Shown here one piece after another: positions 46,365 to 54,808 of a DNA stretch of 64,000 bases; within the stretch, counting starts at the first letter, position 1; every line of letters starts with the position of its first letter. The DNA is taken from positions 418,732-482,731 of the forward strand of contig NZ_JAPWGO010000001.1 in assembly GCF_027213785.1 (NCBI RefSeq), written 5' to 3'. The position numbers and the translations under genes are program-made. Source of the DNA: Limimaricola sp. G21655-S1 (lineage in GTDB: Bacteria; Pseudomonadota; Alphaproteobacteria; Rhodobacterales; Rhodobacteraceae). The notes beneath the pieces were generated by a model. That model was not told where the DNA came from. It saw only the letters and a list, made by a program, of their open reading frames with translations, and did not search any database.

Positions 46365-47710
46365 GCGACCGCCCTCGGCAGCGACAGCGCCGCCTCGAAG
46401 CCATCCTCGCGCGGGCCGAGCCGCAGCGCGCCGCCATGGCTCTGCGCCACCTCGCGCGCGATGGCGAGGCCAAGCCCCGCACCGCCCGGTGCGTGCGAGG
46501 CAAAGCGCGCCCCCAGACCTTCGAGGATCGCGGGCGCGGGGCCGGGGCCGCCATCGCGGACGAACAGCAGTGGGGTGCCCTCCTCGCGCGCCACGCCGAG
46601 CCGGATCGGCGCGCGGCCATGGGCCAGCGCGTTGGCGGCAAGGTTCTTGCCGGCCTCGACCAGCGACAGCGCATCGCCGCGCACCACGACCGGGCCCGGC
46701 GGCAGGTCGAGCCGGATCGCGGCGCCGCCGGGCGCGTCCTCCAGCGCCTCGTAGATCTCGAGCGCCACGTCGCGCAGATCGATGGCGCTGCGCGGCGCGG
46801 TGTCGCTGCGATGGATGATCATGGCCCGGTCGAGCATCCGGTCGAGCAGCCGCGACAGCCCGACGCTGCGCTCGTGAATCCGCGCCAGGAGCCGGTCGCG
46901 CCGCGCCGGGTCGGTCTCCTCCTGCGCGTCCTGCGCCTGCGCGCGGATCGCCGCGACCGGGGTGCGCAGCTGGTGCGCGGCGTCGCCGATCAGGTTGCGA
47001 CTGGCGGCGGCCTGCCGGTCGAGACGGCCCATGAACCCGTTCAGCGCGCCCAGCATCGGCGCGATCTCCCTCGGCATCGGCAGGGTGATCGGTGTCAGAT
47101 CGACCGGATCGCGCCGGGCCAGCGCCTGACCCAGCCGCTGCAGCGGGCGCAGCGCCGAGAGCGTGGCGAGCCAGGCGAAGAGCCCGATGGCGAGCCCCGC
47201 CGTCGCCAGAACCGCCAGCGCGCCGCCGGCGATGTCGCGCGCCAGCGCCTGCCGCGCCCGCAGCGTCTGGCCGATGATCACCCGCACCGGTCCCGAAAAG
47301 CTGCGCTCCGCAAAGCGCCGAGTGACTGCGACGTAGCGCCCGGGCTCGGCGCCCAAGGCGCCGTCGTAGAACACCGGCCCGGTGCCTTCCTGACGCGGCG
47401 GGGCGGGGGCGTCCTCGGCTCCGGTGAGCGTGGTGCCGTCGGGGCCGGTGACGCGGTAGCGAATCCGGTCCTCCGGCGCGAGCGCCAGCATCTGGAACGC
47501 CGAGGCCGGCATGTCCACCAGCGCCGCGCCGTCGCGGATGCTGATCGAGGCGGCGATGTCGCTGGCCGCGCCCAGAAGCAACCGGTCATAGGCCTCTCGC
47601 GCCGCCTGCCGCCCATAGGCCAGCGCCACCGACAGCACCACGATCCCGCCCAGCCCCAGGACGGCGCCCACCGCCAGCGCCACTCGCGCCTTGAGCGACC
47701 AGCTCCGCAT
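46361..47710 (-). CDS. TctE/QseC-like membrane sensor histidine kinase
   Basis: A 449-residue kinase. Two transmembrane helices (about 8-32 and 160-183) flank a periplasmic sensor domain. HAMP and a HisKA box follow with H246 (IGDAAHQLRTPVAAI), then HATPase with ENLAANALAHG-like NLAANALAHG and GGAGLGLAIAREV. The family controls tricarboxylate uptake (TctE). I used the ATG at 47710, just after the regulator's TAA; an ATG at 47719 overlapping that stop is equally possible. It probably receives its signal with the binding protein encoded downstream. Confidence 0.9.
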   Translation of the reverse strand: MRSWSLKARVALAVGAVLGLGGIVVLSVALAYGRQAAREAYDRLLLGAASDIAASISIRDGAALVDMPASAFQMLALAPEDRIRYRVTGPDGTTLTGAEDAPAPPRQEGTGPVFYDGALGAEPGRYVAVTRRFAERSFSGPVRVIIGQTLRARQALARDIAGGALAVLATAGLAIGLFAWLATLSALRPLQRLGQALARRDPVDLTPITLPMPREIAPMLGALNGFMGRLDRQAAASRNLIGDAAHQLRTPVAAIRAQAQDAQEETDPARRDRLLARIHERSVGLSRLLDRMLDRAMIIHRSDTAPRSAIDLRDVALEIYEALEDAPGGAAIRLDLPPGPVVVRGDALSLVEAGKNLAANALAHGRAPIRLGVAREEGTPLLFVRDGGPGPAPAILEGLGARFASHAPGGAGLGLAIAREVAQSHGGALRLGPREDGFEAALSLPRAVA

Positions 47711-47711
47711 C

Positions 47712-48383
47712 TTAGCCATCGAGGTCGAGCCGGTAGCCGAGGCCGCGATGGGTCTCGATCGAGACCCCGGATCCCGCGAGCTTCTTGCGCAGCCGCGCCA
47801 CGTAGAGTTCGATCGTGTTGGTGCCGACATCGGCGTTCTCGAAGCCGAACAGCCCATCGAACAGCCGGTCCTTGGGCATGATCCGGCCCCGGTTGGCGAG
47901 CAGCAGGTTCAACAGCGCCAGTTCGCGCCGCGTCGCCGTCACCGCGGCCCCGTTCACCCGCAGGCTTTGCGCGCCCGCGTCGAAATCGAGCCCGGCCAGC
48001 GCGATCCGGTTCTCGGCGCGCCCGGCCTCGCGACGGGTCAGCGCCCGCAGCCGGGCCTCCAACTCGCGCAGGTCGAAGGGCTTCACGAGATAGTCATCCG
48101 CGCCCTCGTCGAGCGCGCCGACCCGGTCCTCGACCGAGAACTGCGCGGTGAGCACCAAAACCGGGGTGAGATCGCCCGTGCGGCGGCGCTCGCGCAGGAA
48201 ATCGCGGCCCGAGCCGTCCGGCAGGTTCAGGTCGAGGACCATCGCGGCATAGTCGGTGATGTCGATGCAGGCACGCGCATCCGCCAGCGTCGGAGCGATG
48301 TCGCAGGCGAAGCCCGCCCGCCCGAGGCTCGCGCTCGCGGCCTCGGCGACATCCGGCGTGTCTTCGACGATCAGTATCCGCAT
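47712..48383 (-). CDS. TctD-like OmpR/PhoB-family response regulator
   Basis: A 223-residue regulator. The receiver domain has acidic residues at ILIVEDTPD, phospho-acceptor D51 (MVLDLNLPDGSG) and K near 101 (LVKPFDLRELEARL). The C-terminal winged helix includes LLLANRGRIMPKDRLFDGLFG and VARLRKKLAGSGVSIETHRGLGYRL. GGAGGAG precedes the ATG. First gene of the regulator-kinase-binding protein operon, divergent from tctC. A tandem 11-mer in the gap is its likely target. Confidence 0.92.
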   Translation of the reverse strand: MRILIVEDTPDVAEAASASLGRAGFACDIAPTLADARACIDITDYAAMVLDLNLPDGSGRDFLRERRRTGDLTPVLVLTAQFSVEDRVGALDEGADDYLVKPFDLRELEARLRALTRREAGRAENRIALAGLDFDAGAQSLRVNGAAVTATRRELALLNLLLANRGRIMPKDRLFDGLFGFENADVGTNTIELYVARLRKKLAGSGVSIETHRGLGYRLDLDG

Positions 48384-48445
48384 GCGCTCCTCCGGCTGCC
48401 CAGCATAGGGGCGTCGCGGCGCGGAAAGAAGCCCGAAGCCGGGGC

Positions 48446-48467
48446 ATGACAGCTTGATGACAGCTTG
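48446..48467. promoter_or_regulatory. Tandem 11-bp repeat, probable response-regulator site
   Basis: ATGACAGCTTG is repeated twice back to back without a mismatch. On the other strand this reads CTGTCAT-N4-CTGTCAT, the geometry of OmpR/PhoB-family binding sites and close to a Pho box. It lies 63 nt upstream of the regulator gene and 71 nt upstream of tctC. Confidence 0.75.
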
Positions 48468-48537
48468 GCCCGGCACAAGGGCGGACGAGGCTGCCGGAGA
48501 GCGCTCCGGGCGGCCAGAGACCACAGGGAGGACAGAC

Positions 48538-49527
48538 ATGACCATCACGTTCCGCCGCGGCCTGATCGCGGCCGCGTTCCTGGGCACCGCGCCCGCCGCG
48601 CTCATGGCGCAGGACTTCACGCCCCAGAACCCCGAATGCATCGCACCCGCCAACCCGGGCGGCGGCTGGGACTTCACCTGCCGCCAGGTCGGCAAGACCC
48701 TGCAGGATCTCGGCCTGATCCCCTCGACCATGCAGGTCGTCAACCTCGCCGGCGGTGGCGGCGGCGTGGCCTTCGCCGAGGTGGTGAACAAGCGCAAGGA
48801 TGACAACGATCTGATCGTCGCCGCCTCCTCGGCCACCGCGACCCGTCTGGCGCAGAACGCCTATCCCGGCAACACCATGGACCAGGTCCGCTGGCTCGGC
48901 TCCGTCGGTGCCGATTACGGCGTGATCGCCGTCGCCGCCGACAGCGAGGTGCAGGACCTGCCGCATCTGATGGAGATGATCAAGGCCGACCCCACCTCGA
49001 TCTCGATCGGCGGCGGCTCGGCCGTGGGCGGCTGGGACCACCTCAAGGTGCTGATCGCCGCGCAGGAGGCCGGCATCGAGGAGGTGCGGGGCGTCAAGTA
49101 CATCGCCTTCGACGGCGGCGGCGAGGCGGTCACGCAGCTGCTGGGCGGCTCGCTCCAGGCCTTCACCGGCGATCTGTCCGAATCCACCGGCTTCATCGAA
49201 TCCGGCGACATCCGCGTGCTGGCGGTGCTGGCGCCGGAGCGGCTCGAGGGCGAGTATTCGGACATCCCCACCGCCAAGGAGCAGGGCATCGACGCGGTCG
49301 GCGCCAACTGGCGCGGCTTCTACGGTCCGGGCGACATGTCCGAGGAGGCCTATGACTACTGGGCGAATTCGATCGACCAGCTCTACGCCTCCGACGAATG
49401 GCAGGCGATCATGGAGGCCAACGGCCTCGCGCCGCTCGACCTGCAGGGCGAGGAGTTCCAGGCCTTCGTGCAGGACTCGGTGAGCGAGATCACCGAGCTG
49501 TCGAAGGAAATCGGCATCATCCAGTAA
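48538..49527 (+). CDS. tctC: Tripartite tricarboxylate transporter receptor (TctC)
   Basis: A 329-residue periplasmic receptor. A signal peptide ends near PAALMAQ (residue 25). ECIAPANPGGGWDFTCR is the conserved substrate-loop segment of TTT receptors, and GGGGVAFAEVVNK and FDGGGEAVTQLLGG follow. It binds citrate or a related carboxylate. GGGAGG precedes the ATG. Divergent from the TctDE-like operon; first gene of tctCBA. Confidence 0.92.
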   Translation: MTITFRRGLIAAAFLGTAPAALMAQDFTPQNPECIAPANPGGGWDFTCRQVGKTLQDLGLIPSTMQVVNLAGGGGGVAFAEVVNKRKDDNDLIVAASSATATRLAQNAYPGNTMDQVRWLGSVGADYGVIAVAADSEVQDLPHLMEMIKADPTSISIGGGSAVGGWDHLKVLIAAQEAGIEEVRGVKYIAFDGGGEAVTQLLGGSLQAFTGDLSESTGFIESGDIRVLAVLAPERLEGEYSDIPTAKEQGIDAVGANWRGFYGPGDMSEEAYDYWANSIDQLYASDEWQAIMEANGLAPLDLQGEEFQAFVQDSVSEITELSKEIGIIQ

Positions 49528-49545
49528 CCGGCCCCTCGAGGGCCC

Positions 49546-49578
49546 GGACGGGGCGCCGCCGCGAGGCGCGCCCCGTCC
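49546..49578 (+). terminator. Intercistronic hairpin between tctC and tctB
   Basis: An 11-bp perfect stem, GGACGGGGCGC and GCGCCCCGTCC, with an 11-nt loop, begins 19 nt after tctC. No T-tract follows. Such hairpins commonly protect the receptor part of the mRNA and lower permease expression. Confidence 0.55.
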
Positions 49579-49598
49579 CCCAATTCCGGGAGGATCGC

Positions 49599-50030
49599 AT
49601 GAGCGATCGAATCTTCGGCGGCATCGGCCTGATGCTCGCGCTGCTCTATATCTGGCGCGCCACCATCATCCCCGACAGCTTCATGTCGGATGCGGTGGGC
49701 CCGCGCGCCTTTCCCTATGGTATCGCCGCGGTCATGGCGCTGAGTTCGATCTGGTTCCTGTTCAAGCCGGACCCGGAACCCGAATGGCCCCGCGCGGGAC
49801 GGCTGGCCGAGATCGGTCTCGCCGCGCTGGTGATGATCGCCTACGCGCAGCTGCTGCCCGAGCTGGGCTTCGTCATCGCCACCGCCTTCGCGGCCGCCTA
49901 CCTGACCTGGCGGCTCGGCTCGTCGCCGCTGCAGAGCGTGCTGATCGGCGTCGGCACGAGCCTGGGCATCTACGCCATCTTCCATCTCGTCCTCGGGCTC
50001 AGCCTCGCCCGCGGGCCTCTGGGCTTCTGA
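49599..50030 (+). CDS. tctB: Tripartite tricarboxylate transporter small membrane subunit (TctB)
   Basis: A 143-residue membrane protein with four hydrophobic helices, the usual TctB architecture. GLMLALLYIWRATIIPDSF near the N-terminus and RAFPYGIAAVMAL in helix 2 are family-like. CGGGAGG precedes the ATG. It lies 10 nt before tctA. Confidence 0.88.
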   Translation: MSDRIFGGIGLMLALLYIWRATIIPDSFMSDAVGPRAFPYGIAAVMALSSIWFLFKPDPEPEWPRAGRLAEIGLAALVMIAYAQLLPELGFVIATAFAAAYLTWRLGSSPLQSVLIGVGTSLGIYAIFHLVLGLSLARGPLGF

Positions 50031-50040
50031 AGGAGCGATC

Positions 50041-51582
50041 ATGGAACTGCTCGCATCACTCGGCGACGGCTTCGCCGTCGCTCTCACCTGGCAGAACCTC
50101 GGCCTGGCGCTGATGGGCTGCTTTCTGGGCACCATCATGGGGGCGCTGCCGGGTCTCGGTCCGTCGAACGGGGTGGCGATCCTGATCCCGCTGGCCTTCA
50201 CGCTGGGCCTCGGCGCGACGCCGTCGCTGATCCTGCTCACCTCGGTCTATTACGGCGCGATGTATGGCGGGCGGATCTCGTCGATCCTGCTCAACATTCC
50301 CGGCGACGAACCGGCGATGATGACCTGCCTCGACGGTTACCCGATGGCCCGAAACGGCCGGGCCGGCGAGGCGCTGGCGCTGTCGGGCGTCGCCTCCTTC
50401 GTCGGTGCCTTCTTCGCGACCTGGGGCCTCGTCATGCTGGCGCCGCAGCTCGTCAAGGTGGCGCTGCTGTTCGGACCGGCCGAGTATTTCGCGCTCTTCG
50501 CGCTGGCGTTCATGACGCTGGGCGGCGTGTCCTCGACCAACCAGGCGAAATCGGCCTTCGCCGCGGCGCTGGGCCTCGGTCTCGCCATGGTCGGCGTCGA
50601 CACCCAGACCGGCGTGCCGCGCTTCACCTTCGGCGAGGTGCATCTCTATGACGGCATCGACTTTCTCGTCGCCATCGTCGGGCTGTTCGCGCTGTCGGAG
50701 GTGTTCATCTTCCTCGAGCATCGCGGCACCGACAAGGATGCCAGCACGGCGCCGAAGCTGAACATCGGCCGGATCACCCCGTCCTGGAAAGTGCTGAAAT
50801 CCTGCACGCCGACGATGCTGCGCACCACGGTTCTGGGCTTCATCGCGGGCGTGCTGCCCGGCGCCGGGGCCTCGCTGGGCTCGTTCATCTCCTACTCGAT
50901 GGAAAAGAAGCTGGTGGACCGCGAGGGCACCTTCGGCACCGGCGATCCGCGCGGCGTCGCGGCGCCCGAGGCGGGCAACAACGCCGCCGCGGGCGGCGCG
51001 CTGGTGCCGATGCTGGCGCTGGGCGTGCCCGGCTCGGGCACCACGGCGGTGCTGCTGGCGGTGCTGCTGTCGCTCAACATCACCCCCGGACCGCTGCTGT
51101 TCACCCAGAACCCGGACGTGGTCTGGGGCCTGATCGCGGCGCTGTTCATCGGCAACGTCATGCTGCTGGCGATGAACATCCCGATGGTGGGGCTGTTCGT
51201 GCGGGTGCTGATGGTGCCGCCGCGCATCCTGATGCCGATCGTCGCCATGGTCTCCTTCGTCGGAATCTACGGCATCTCCGGCTCCAGCTTCGACCTGATG
51301 GTGATGATCGCCTTCGGCGTCGCGGGCTGGGTGCTCAGGAAGCTCGATGTGCCGCTGGTGCCGGTGATCCTCGGCACGCTTCTGGGCAATGCCATGGAAG
51401 TGAACATGCGCCGCGCCGTGACCATCGCCGATGGCGACTACTCGGTGCTGTTCGGCTCTTGGCTGACGCTGGCGCTCTGGGCCGTGGCGATCATCGGCTT
51501 CGTGCTGCCGATCTTCGTGGGCGGCGTGGTCAAGGCACGGATGCGCGGCGCGGCCCAGCGCGAGGCCGCGATCACCGACTAA
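50041..51582 (+). CDS. tctA: Tripartite tricarboxylate transporter large permease (TctA)
   Basis: A 513-residue membrane protein with about twelve helices. The diagnostic GALPGLGPSNGVAILIPLAF motif is at about 36-55, and GVLPGAGASLGSFISY with KMLD-type KKLVDREGTFGTGDPRGVAAPEAGNNAAAGGALVPMLALG is in the second half. It forms the Na+-coupled translocation pore with TctB. GGAG precedes the ATG. Confidence 0.95.
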   Translation: MELLASLGDGFAVALTWQNLGLALMGCFLGTIMGALPGLGPSNGVAILIPLAFTLGLGATPSLILLTSVYYGAMYGGRISSILLNIPGDEPAMMTCLDGYPMARNGRAGEALALSGVASFVGAFFATWGLVMLAPQLVKVALLFGPAEYFALFALAFMTLGGVSSTNQAKSAFAAALGLGLAMVGVDTQTGVPRFTFGEVHLYDGIDFLVAIVGLFALSEVFIFLEHRGTDKDASTAPKLNIGRITPSWKVLKSCTPTMLRTTVLGFIAGVLPGAGASLGSFISYSMEKKLVDREGTFGTGDPRGVAAPEAGNNAAAGGALVPMLALGVPGSGTTAVLLAVLLSLNITPGPLLFTQNPDVVWGLIAALFIGNVMLLAMNIPMVGLFVRVLMVPPRILMPIVAMVSFVGIYGISGSSFDLMVMIAFGVAGWVLRKLDVPLVPVILGTLLGNAMEVNMRRAVTIADGDYSVLFGSWLTLALWAVAIIGFVLPIFVGGVVKARMRGAAQREAAITD

Positions 51583-51597
51583 GGCAAACGGGCGGGA

Positions 51598-51664
51598 CGG
51601 GGGCGAAAGACCCCCGCCCGGAGCGGGGGAGAGGCACGGGCCGCGCGGGAATGCGCGGCCCGTG
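51598..51664. terminator. Two hairpins between convergent tctA and hybrid kinase genes
   Basis: The first is CGGGGG/CCCCCG (51598-51616) with a 7-nt loop. The second is a 12-bp perfect stem, CACGGGCCGCGC and GCGCGGCCCGTG (51635-51664), with a 6-nt loop. They probably terminate transcripts from both sides, though neither has a T-tract. Confidence 0.55.
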
Positions 51665-51669
51665 CGCGT

Positions 51670-54582
51670 TCAGGCGAGACCCACCGCCCGCAACAGCGCC
51701 TCCTGCCCGAAGGGCTTGGTCAGCACCCGCGCCTGCGGCAGGTTCTCTGCGCCGGGCACCGTGTCGCGGCCGGTGGCGAAGATCACCGACAGATCCGGTT
51801 GGCGCGCCACCGCGTCGCGCGCGACCTCGAGGCCGGAGCGGTCCGGCAGGCCCACATCGATCAGGAGCCGGTCCGCCGGTGCCGCCTCCAGAAGCGCCAG
51901 CGCCTGCGCGCCCGTCGCGGCCTCGCGTACCTCGGCGCCCGCGGCCATCAGCATCTCCACCAGATCCAGCCGGATGAAGGTGTCATCCTCGCAGACCACG
52001 ACCCGCAGGCCGCCGATGCCCTCGGACGGCGCAGGCAGGGTCGGGGCCGGCGCCGCAGAGACAGCCGGGGCAGGCGCGGGCGTCTGCGGCGCCTTGCTTG
52101 GGGCGGCGCTCTCCGATCCGGCCGGTCGGTCGAGCAGTTCGCGCAGCCGCCGTGCCAGGGTCTCGCGGCGATAGGGTTTGGGCAGCAGCTGGATGCCTTC
52201 GTCGAGACGGCCGTCATGCACGATCGCATCGCGCGAATAGCCCGAGGCGAACAGCACCGGCAGCCCCGGCCGCAGCGCCTGCGCCCGCTCGGCCATCTCG
52301 CGGCTGGTGAGCCGCCCCGGCATCACCACGTCGGTGAGCAGCAGGTCGAAGCCGCGATCGGATTCGATCACGCCGAGACCTGCATCGGCATCCTCGGCCG
52401 TGATCACCGCGTAGCCCAGATCCTCCAGCATCTCGGCCGCAACCTGCCGTACGTCGAAATCATCCTCGACCAGCAGCACCGTCTCGCGACCACCGAGCAC
52501 CGGCCCGGCGCTGCGCTGCGGCGCCGGGGCCGCGGTCCTGAGCGAACGGGGCAGGTAGACCCGTACCGTGGTTCCGCGGCCCGGCGCGCTGTCGATCGTC
52601 ACATGGCCGCCAGACTGCTTCACGAAGCCATAGACCATCGCCATGCCGAGCCCGGTGCCCTTGCCCTCGGGCTTTGTGGTGAAGAAGGGCTCGAAGATCT
52701 TCTCGATCACTTCGGGCTCCATGCCGCTGCCGTCATCCCTGACCGAGAGCCGCACGTATTCGCCCGGCACCACGTCGGTCATCGCCCGTGCGGTCCCGGC
52801 ATCGATCTCGGTGTTGCTCAATTCGATCGTGAGCCGGCCCTGGCCCTGCATCGCGTCGCGCGCGTTCACGACGAGGTTCAGGAGCGCGTTCTCGAGATTG
52901 GCGGCGTCGACCAGCGTGTTCCACAGCCCCGGCGCCAACCGGGTTTCGATCCGCACGCCCTCGCCCACGGCCGAGCGCAGGATCGGGGTCAGCTCGTCCA
53001 GCATCCGCCCCAGGTCGACGGCGCGCGGCTCGAGCGGCTGGCGCCGGCCGAAGGCCAGCAGCTGGGTCGCGAGCGTGGCGCCGCGCTCGACCGCGCCCAT
53101 CGCCTGGCCGATCCGCCGCGCCGCCGGCGCATCGGGGCCGAGCTCGCGCTGGGCCAGCTGCAGGCTGCCGGTGATCGCCTGCAGCAGGTTGTTGAAATCA
53201 TGCGCGACGCCGCCCGCGAGGTTGCCGATCGCCTCCATCTTCTGGCTCTGGCGCAGCGTCGCGTTGACCTCTTCGAGCGCCCGGTTGCGGTTCTCGACCC
53301 GTTCCTCGAGCGTTGCGTTCAGCTCGGCCAGTGTCGCCTCGGTCGCCTTGCGGTCCTCGATGTCGGTGTTGGTGCCGATCCATTGCGCGATCCGCCCTTC
53401 GGGGTCGCGCACCGGCACCGCGCGCACCAGGAACCAGCGCCAGCTGCCATCCGCCCGCCGCAGGCGGAATTCGGTCTCGTAAGTCTCGCCACGCGCGATC
53501 GAACTCTCCCAGATCGGAACCACCTGCGCGCGGTCGTCGGGATGCACGATCCGGCCCCAATCCTCGCCCAGCAGCTGGCCGTCGCTGGTGCCGGCATAGG
53601 CATGGATCGGGTCGCTGACCCAGTCGAGCATCCCGTCCGGCCGGGCGGTCCAGACATGGGCCGGCATGTTCTGCGCCAAGGTGCGGAATCGCTCCTCGGC
53701 ATTGCGCAGCTCGGTCACCGCGCGATGCTGGGCGGTGACGTCGTGGCCCTGTATGAGGATACCGATGGTGCGGCCGTTGGGGCCGAAGAGCGGCTGGTAG
53801 ACGAAGTCGACGAAGACTTCCTTGCGCCGGCCCTCCTCGTCCTCGAGATAGGCCTGCACGTCACGCATGGTGAGCGGTTCGCCGCTGTGCCAGACCTGAT
53901 CGAGCAGCTCCATGAAGCCCTGCTCCACCACCTCCGGCAGTGCCTCGCGGACAGGCCGTCCGATCAGATGCCGGTCGACGCCGACGATCTGCATGTAGGC
54001 GCGGTTGGCCAGCCGGAAGATATGATCGGGCTCGCTGACGATGGCGATGAAGCTCGGCGCCTGGTCGAACACCGTCTCGAAGAACCGCGCCGCCATGCCG
54101 AGCTCGAGGTTCTGCTGCGCCACGCTCTCGGCCCGGAGCAGCATTTCGCCCTCCTTGCCGCGCTCCGCGAGTTGCTCCTGGTCGGGCTCTCCGCGATGCG
54201 CCCGCATGTACAGGTCGGTCACGTCATGGGTGTTCTGCAGCAGATACTGCACCCGGCCGTCACCGCCCGGGATCGGCGTATGGGTGGCGCTCCAGTAACG
54301 GTGCTCGACCTCGCCGTCGGCATCGGCGATCGGGTAGGGGATCAGCGGCAGGTGATCGGTCCGGCCATTGCGGAATACCCGTTCAAAGGAGGCGTGCAGC
54401 ATCGCCTCGGCTTCGCCTTGGGCGGGAAACACTTCGGGTACGCTGCGGCCCAGCAGCTGTTCGGGGCTGCGCCCGGTGACCTCGCAATAGGCCCGGTTCA
54501 CCCAGACATAGCGCAGGTCGCGATCGATCAGCATGTAGGCCGTCGCGGCCGATTCGAAGACCGTGCTGATGTCGAGCGTCAT
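51670..54582 (-). CDS. Multi-PAS hybrid sensor histidine kinase with two receiver domains
   Basis: A 970-residue soluble hybrid kinase. Three PAS domains lie at about 1-125, 165-290 and 295-415. A coiled-coil (LNATLEERVENRNRALEEVNATLRQSQ) leads to the HisKA box with H461 (GGVAHDFNN) and a HATPase (ENALLNLVVNARDAM, GMEPEVIEKIFEPFFTT). A first receiver domain (TVLLVEDDFDVRQ, LLLTDVVMPG) and an Ala/Pro linker (about 820-850) precede a second receiver domain (VVVCEDDTFIRLD, LLIDVGLPDRSG). No membrane segment. Placed between two transporter operons; its output partner is not encoded nearby. Confidence 0.92.
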   Translation of the reverse strand: MTLDISTVFESAATAYMLIDRDLRYVWVNRAYCEVTGRSPEQLLGRSVPEVFPAQGEAEAMLHASFERVFRNGRTDHLPLIPYPIADADGEVEHRYWSATHTPIPGGDGRVQYLLQNTHDVTDLYMRAHRGEPDQEQLAERGKEGEMLLRAESVAQQNLELGMAARFFETVFDQAPSFIAIVSEPDHIFRLANRAYMQIVGVDRHLIGRPVREALPEVVEQGFMELLDQVWHSGEPLTMRDVQAYLEDEEGRRKEVFVDFVYQPLFGPNGRTIGILIQGHDVTAQHRAVTELRNAEERFRTLAQNMPAHVWTARPDGMLDWVSDPIHAYAGTSDGQLLGEDWGRIVHPDDRAQVVPIWESSIARGETYETEFRLRRADGSWRWFLVRAVPVRDPEGRIAQWIGTNTDIEDRKATEATLAELNATLEERVENRNRALEEVNATLRQSQKMEAIGNLAGGVAHDFNNLLQAITGSLQLAQRELGPDAPAARRIGQAMGAVERGATLATQLLAFGRRQPLEPRAVDLGRMLDELTPILRSAVGEGVRIETRLAPGLWNTLVDAANLENALLNLVVNARDAMQGQGRLTIELSNTEIDAGTARAMTDVVPGEYVRLSVRDDGSGMEPEVIEKIFEPFFTTKPEGKGTGLGMAMVYGFVKQSGGHVTIDSAPGRGTTVRVYLPRSLRTAAPAPQRSAGPVLGGRETVLLVEDDFDVRQVAAEMLEDLGYAVITAEDADAGLGVIESDRGFDLLLTDVVMPGRLTSREMAERAQALRPGLPVLFASGYSRDAIVHDGRLDEGIQLLPKPYRRETLARRLRELLDRPAGSESAAPSKAPQTPAPAPAVSAAPAPTLPAPSEGIGGLRVVVCEDDTFIRLDLVEMLMAAGAEVREAATGAQALALLEAAPADRLLIDVGLPDRSGLEVARDAVARQPDLSVIFATGRDTVPGAENLPQARVLTKPFGQEALLRAVGLA

Positions 54583-54808
54583 CGGGAAATTCCTGCGATT
54601 GCCAGCCCGCCAGATATATCGGCATCGCGCCCGCGAACAAGGTGGAGGGCGGGCCGCAATGCAAATCGGAGCACGAGGACGGGCCGAACTAGACGCGGCG
54701 CCGATCTGGTCAAGAATAATTACCAGTTGCGTTTACGTGGCCGAACCTCAATGATCGGGGTGGCCGCGCGGGGGAGCGCCGGCCCAATTGGATATCTGGG
54801 AGGAGTTC

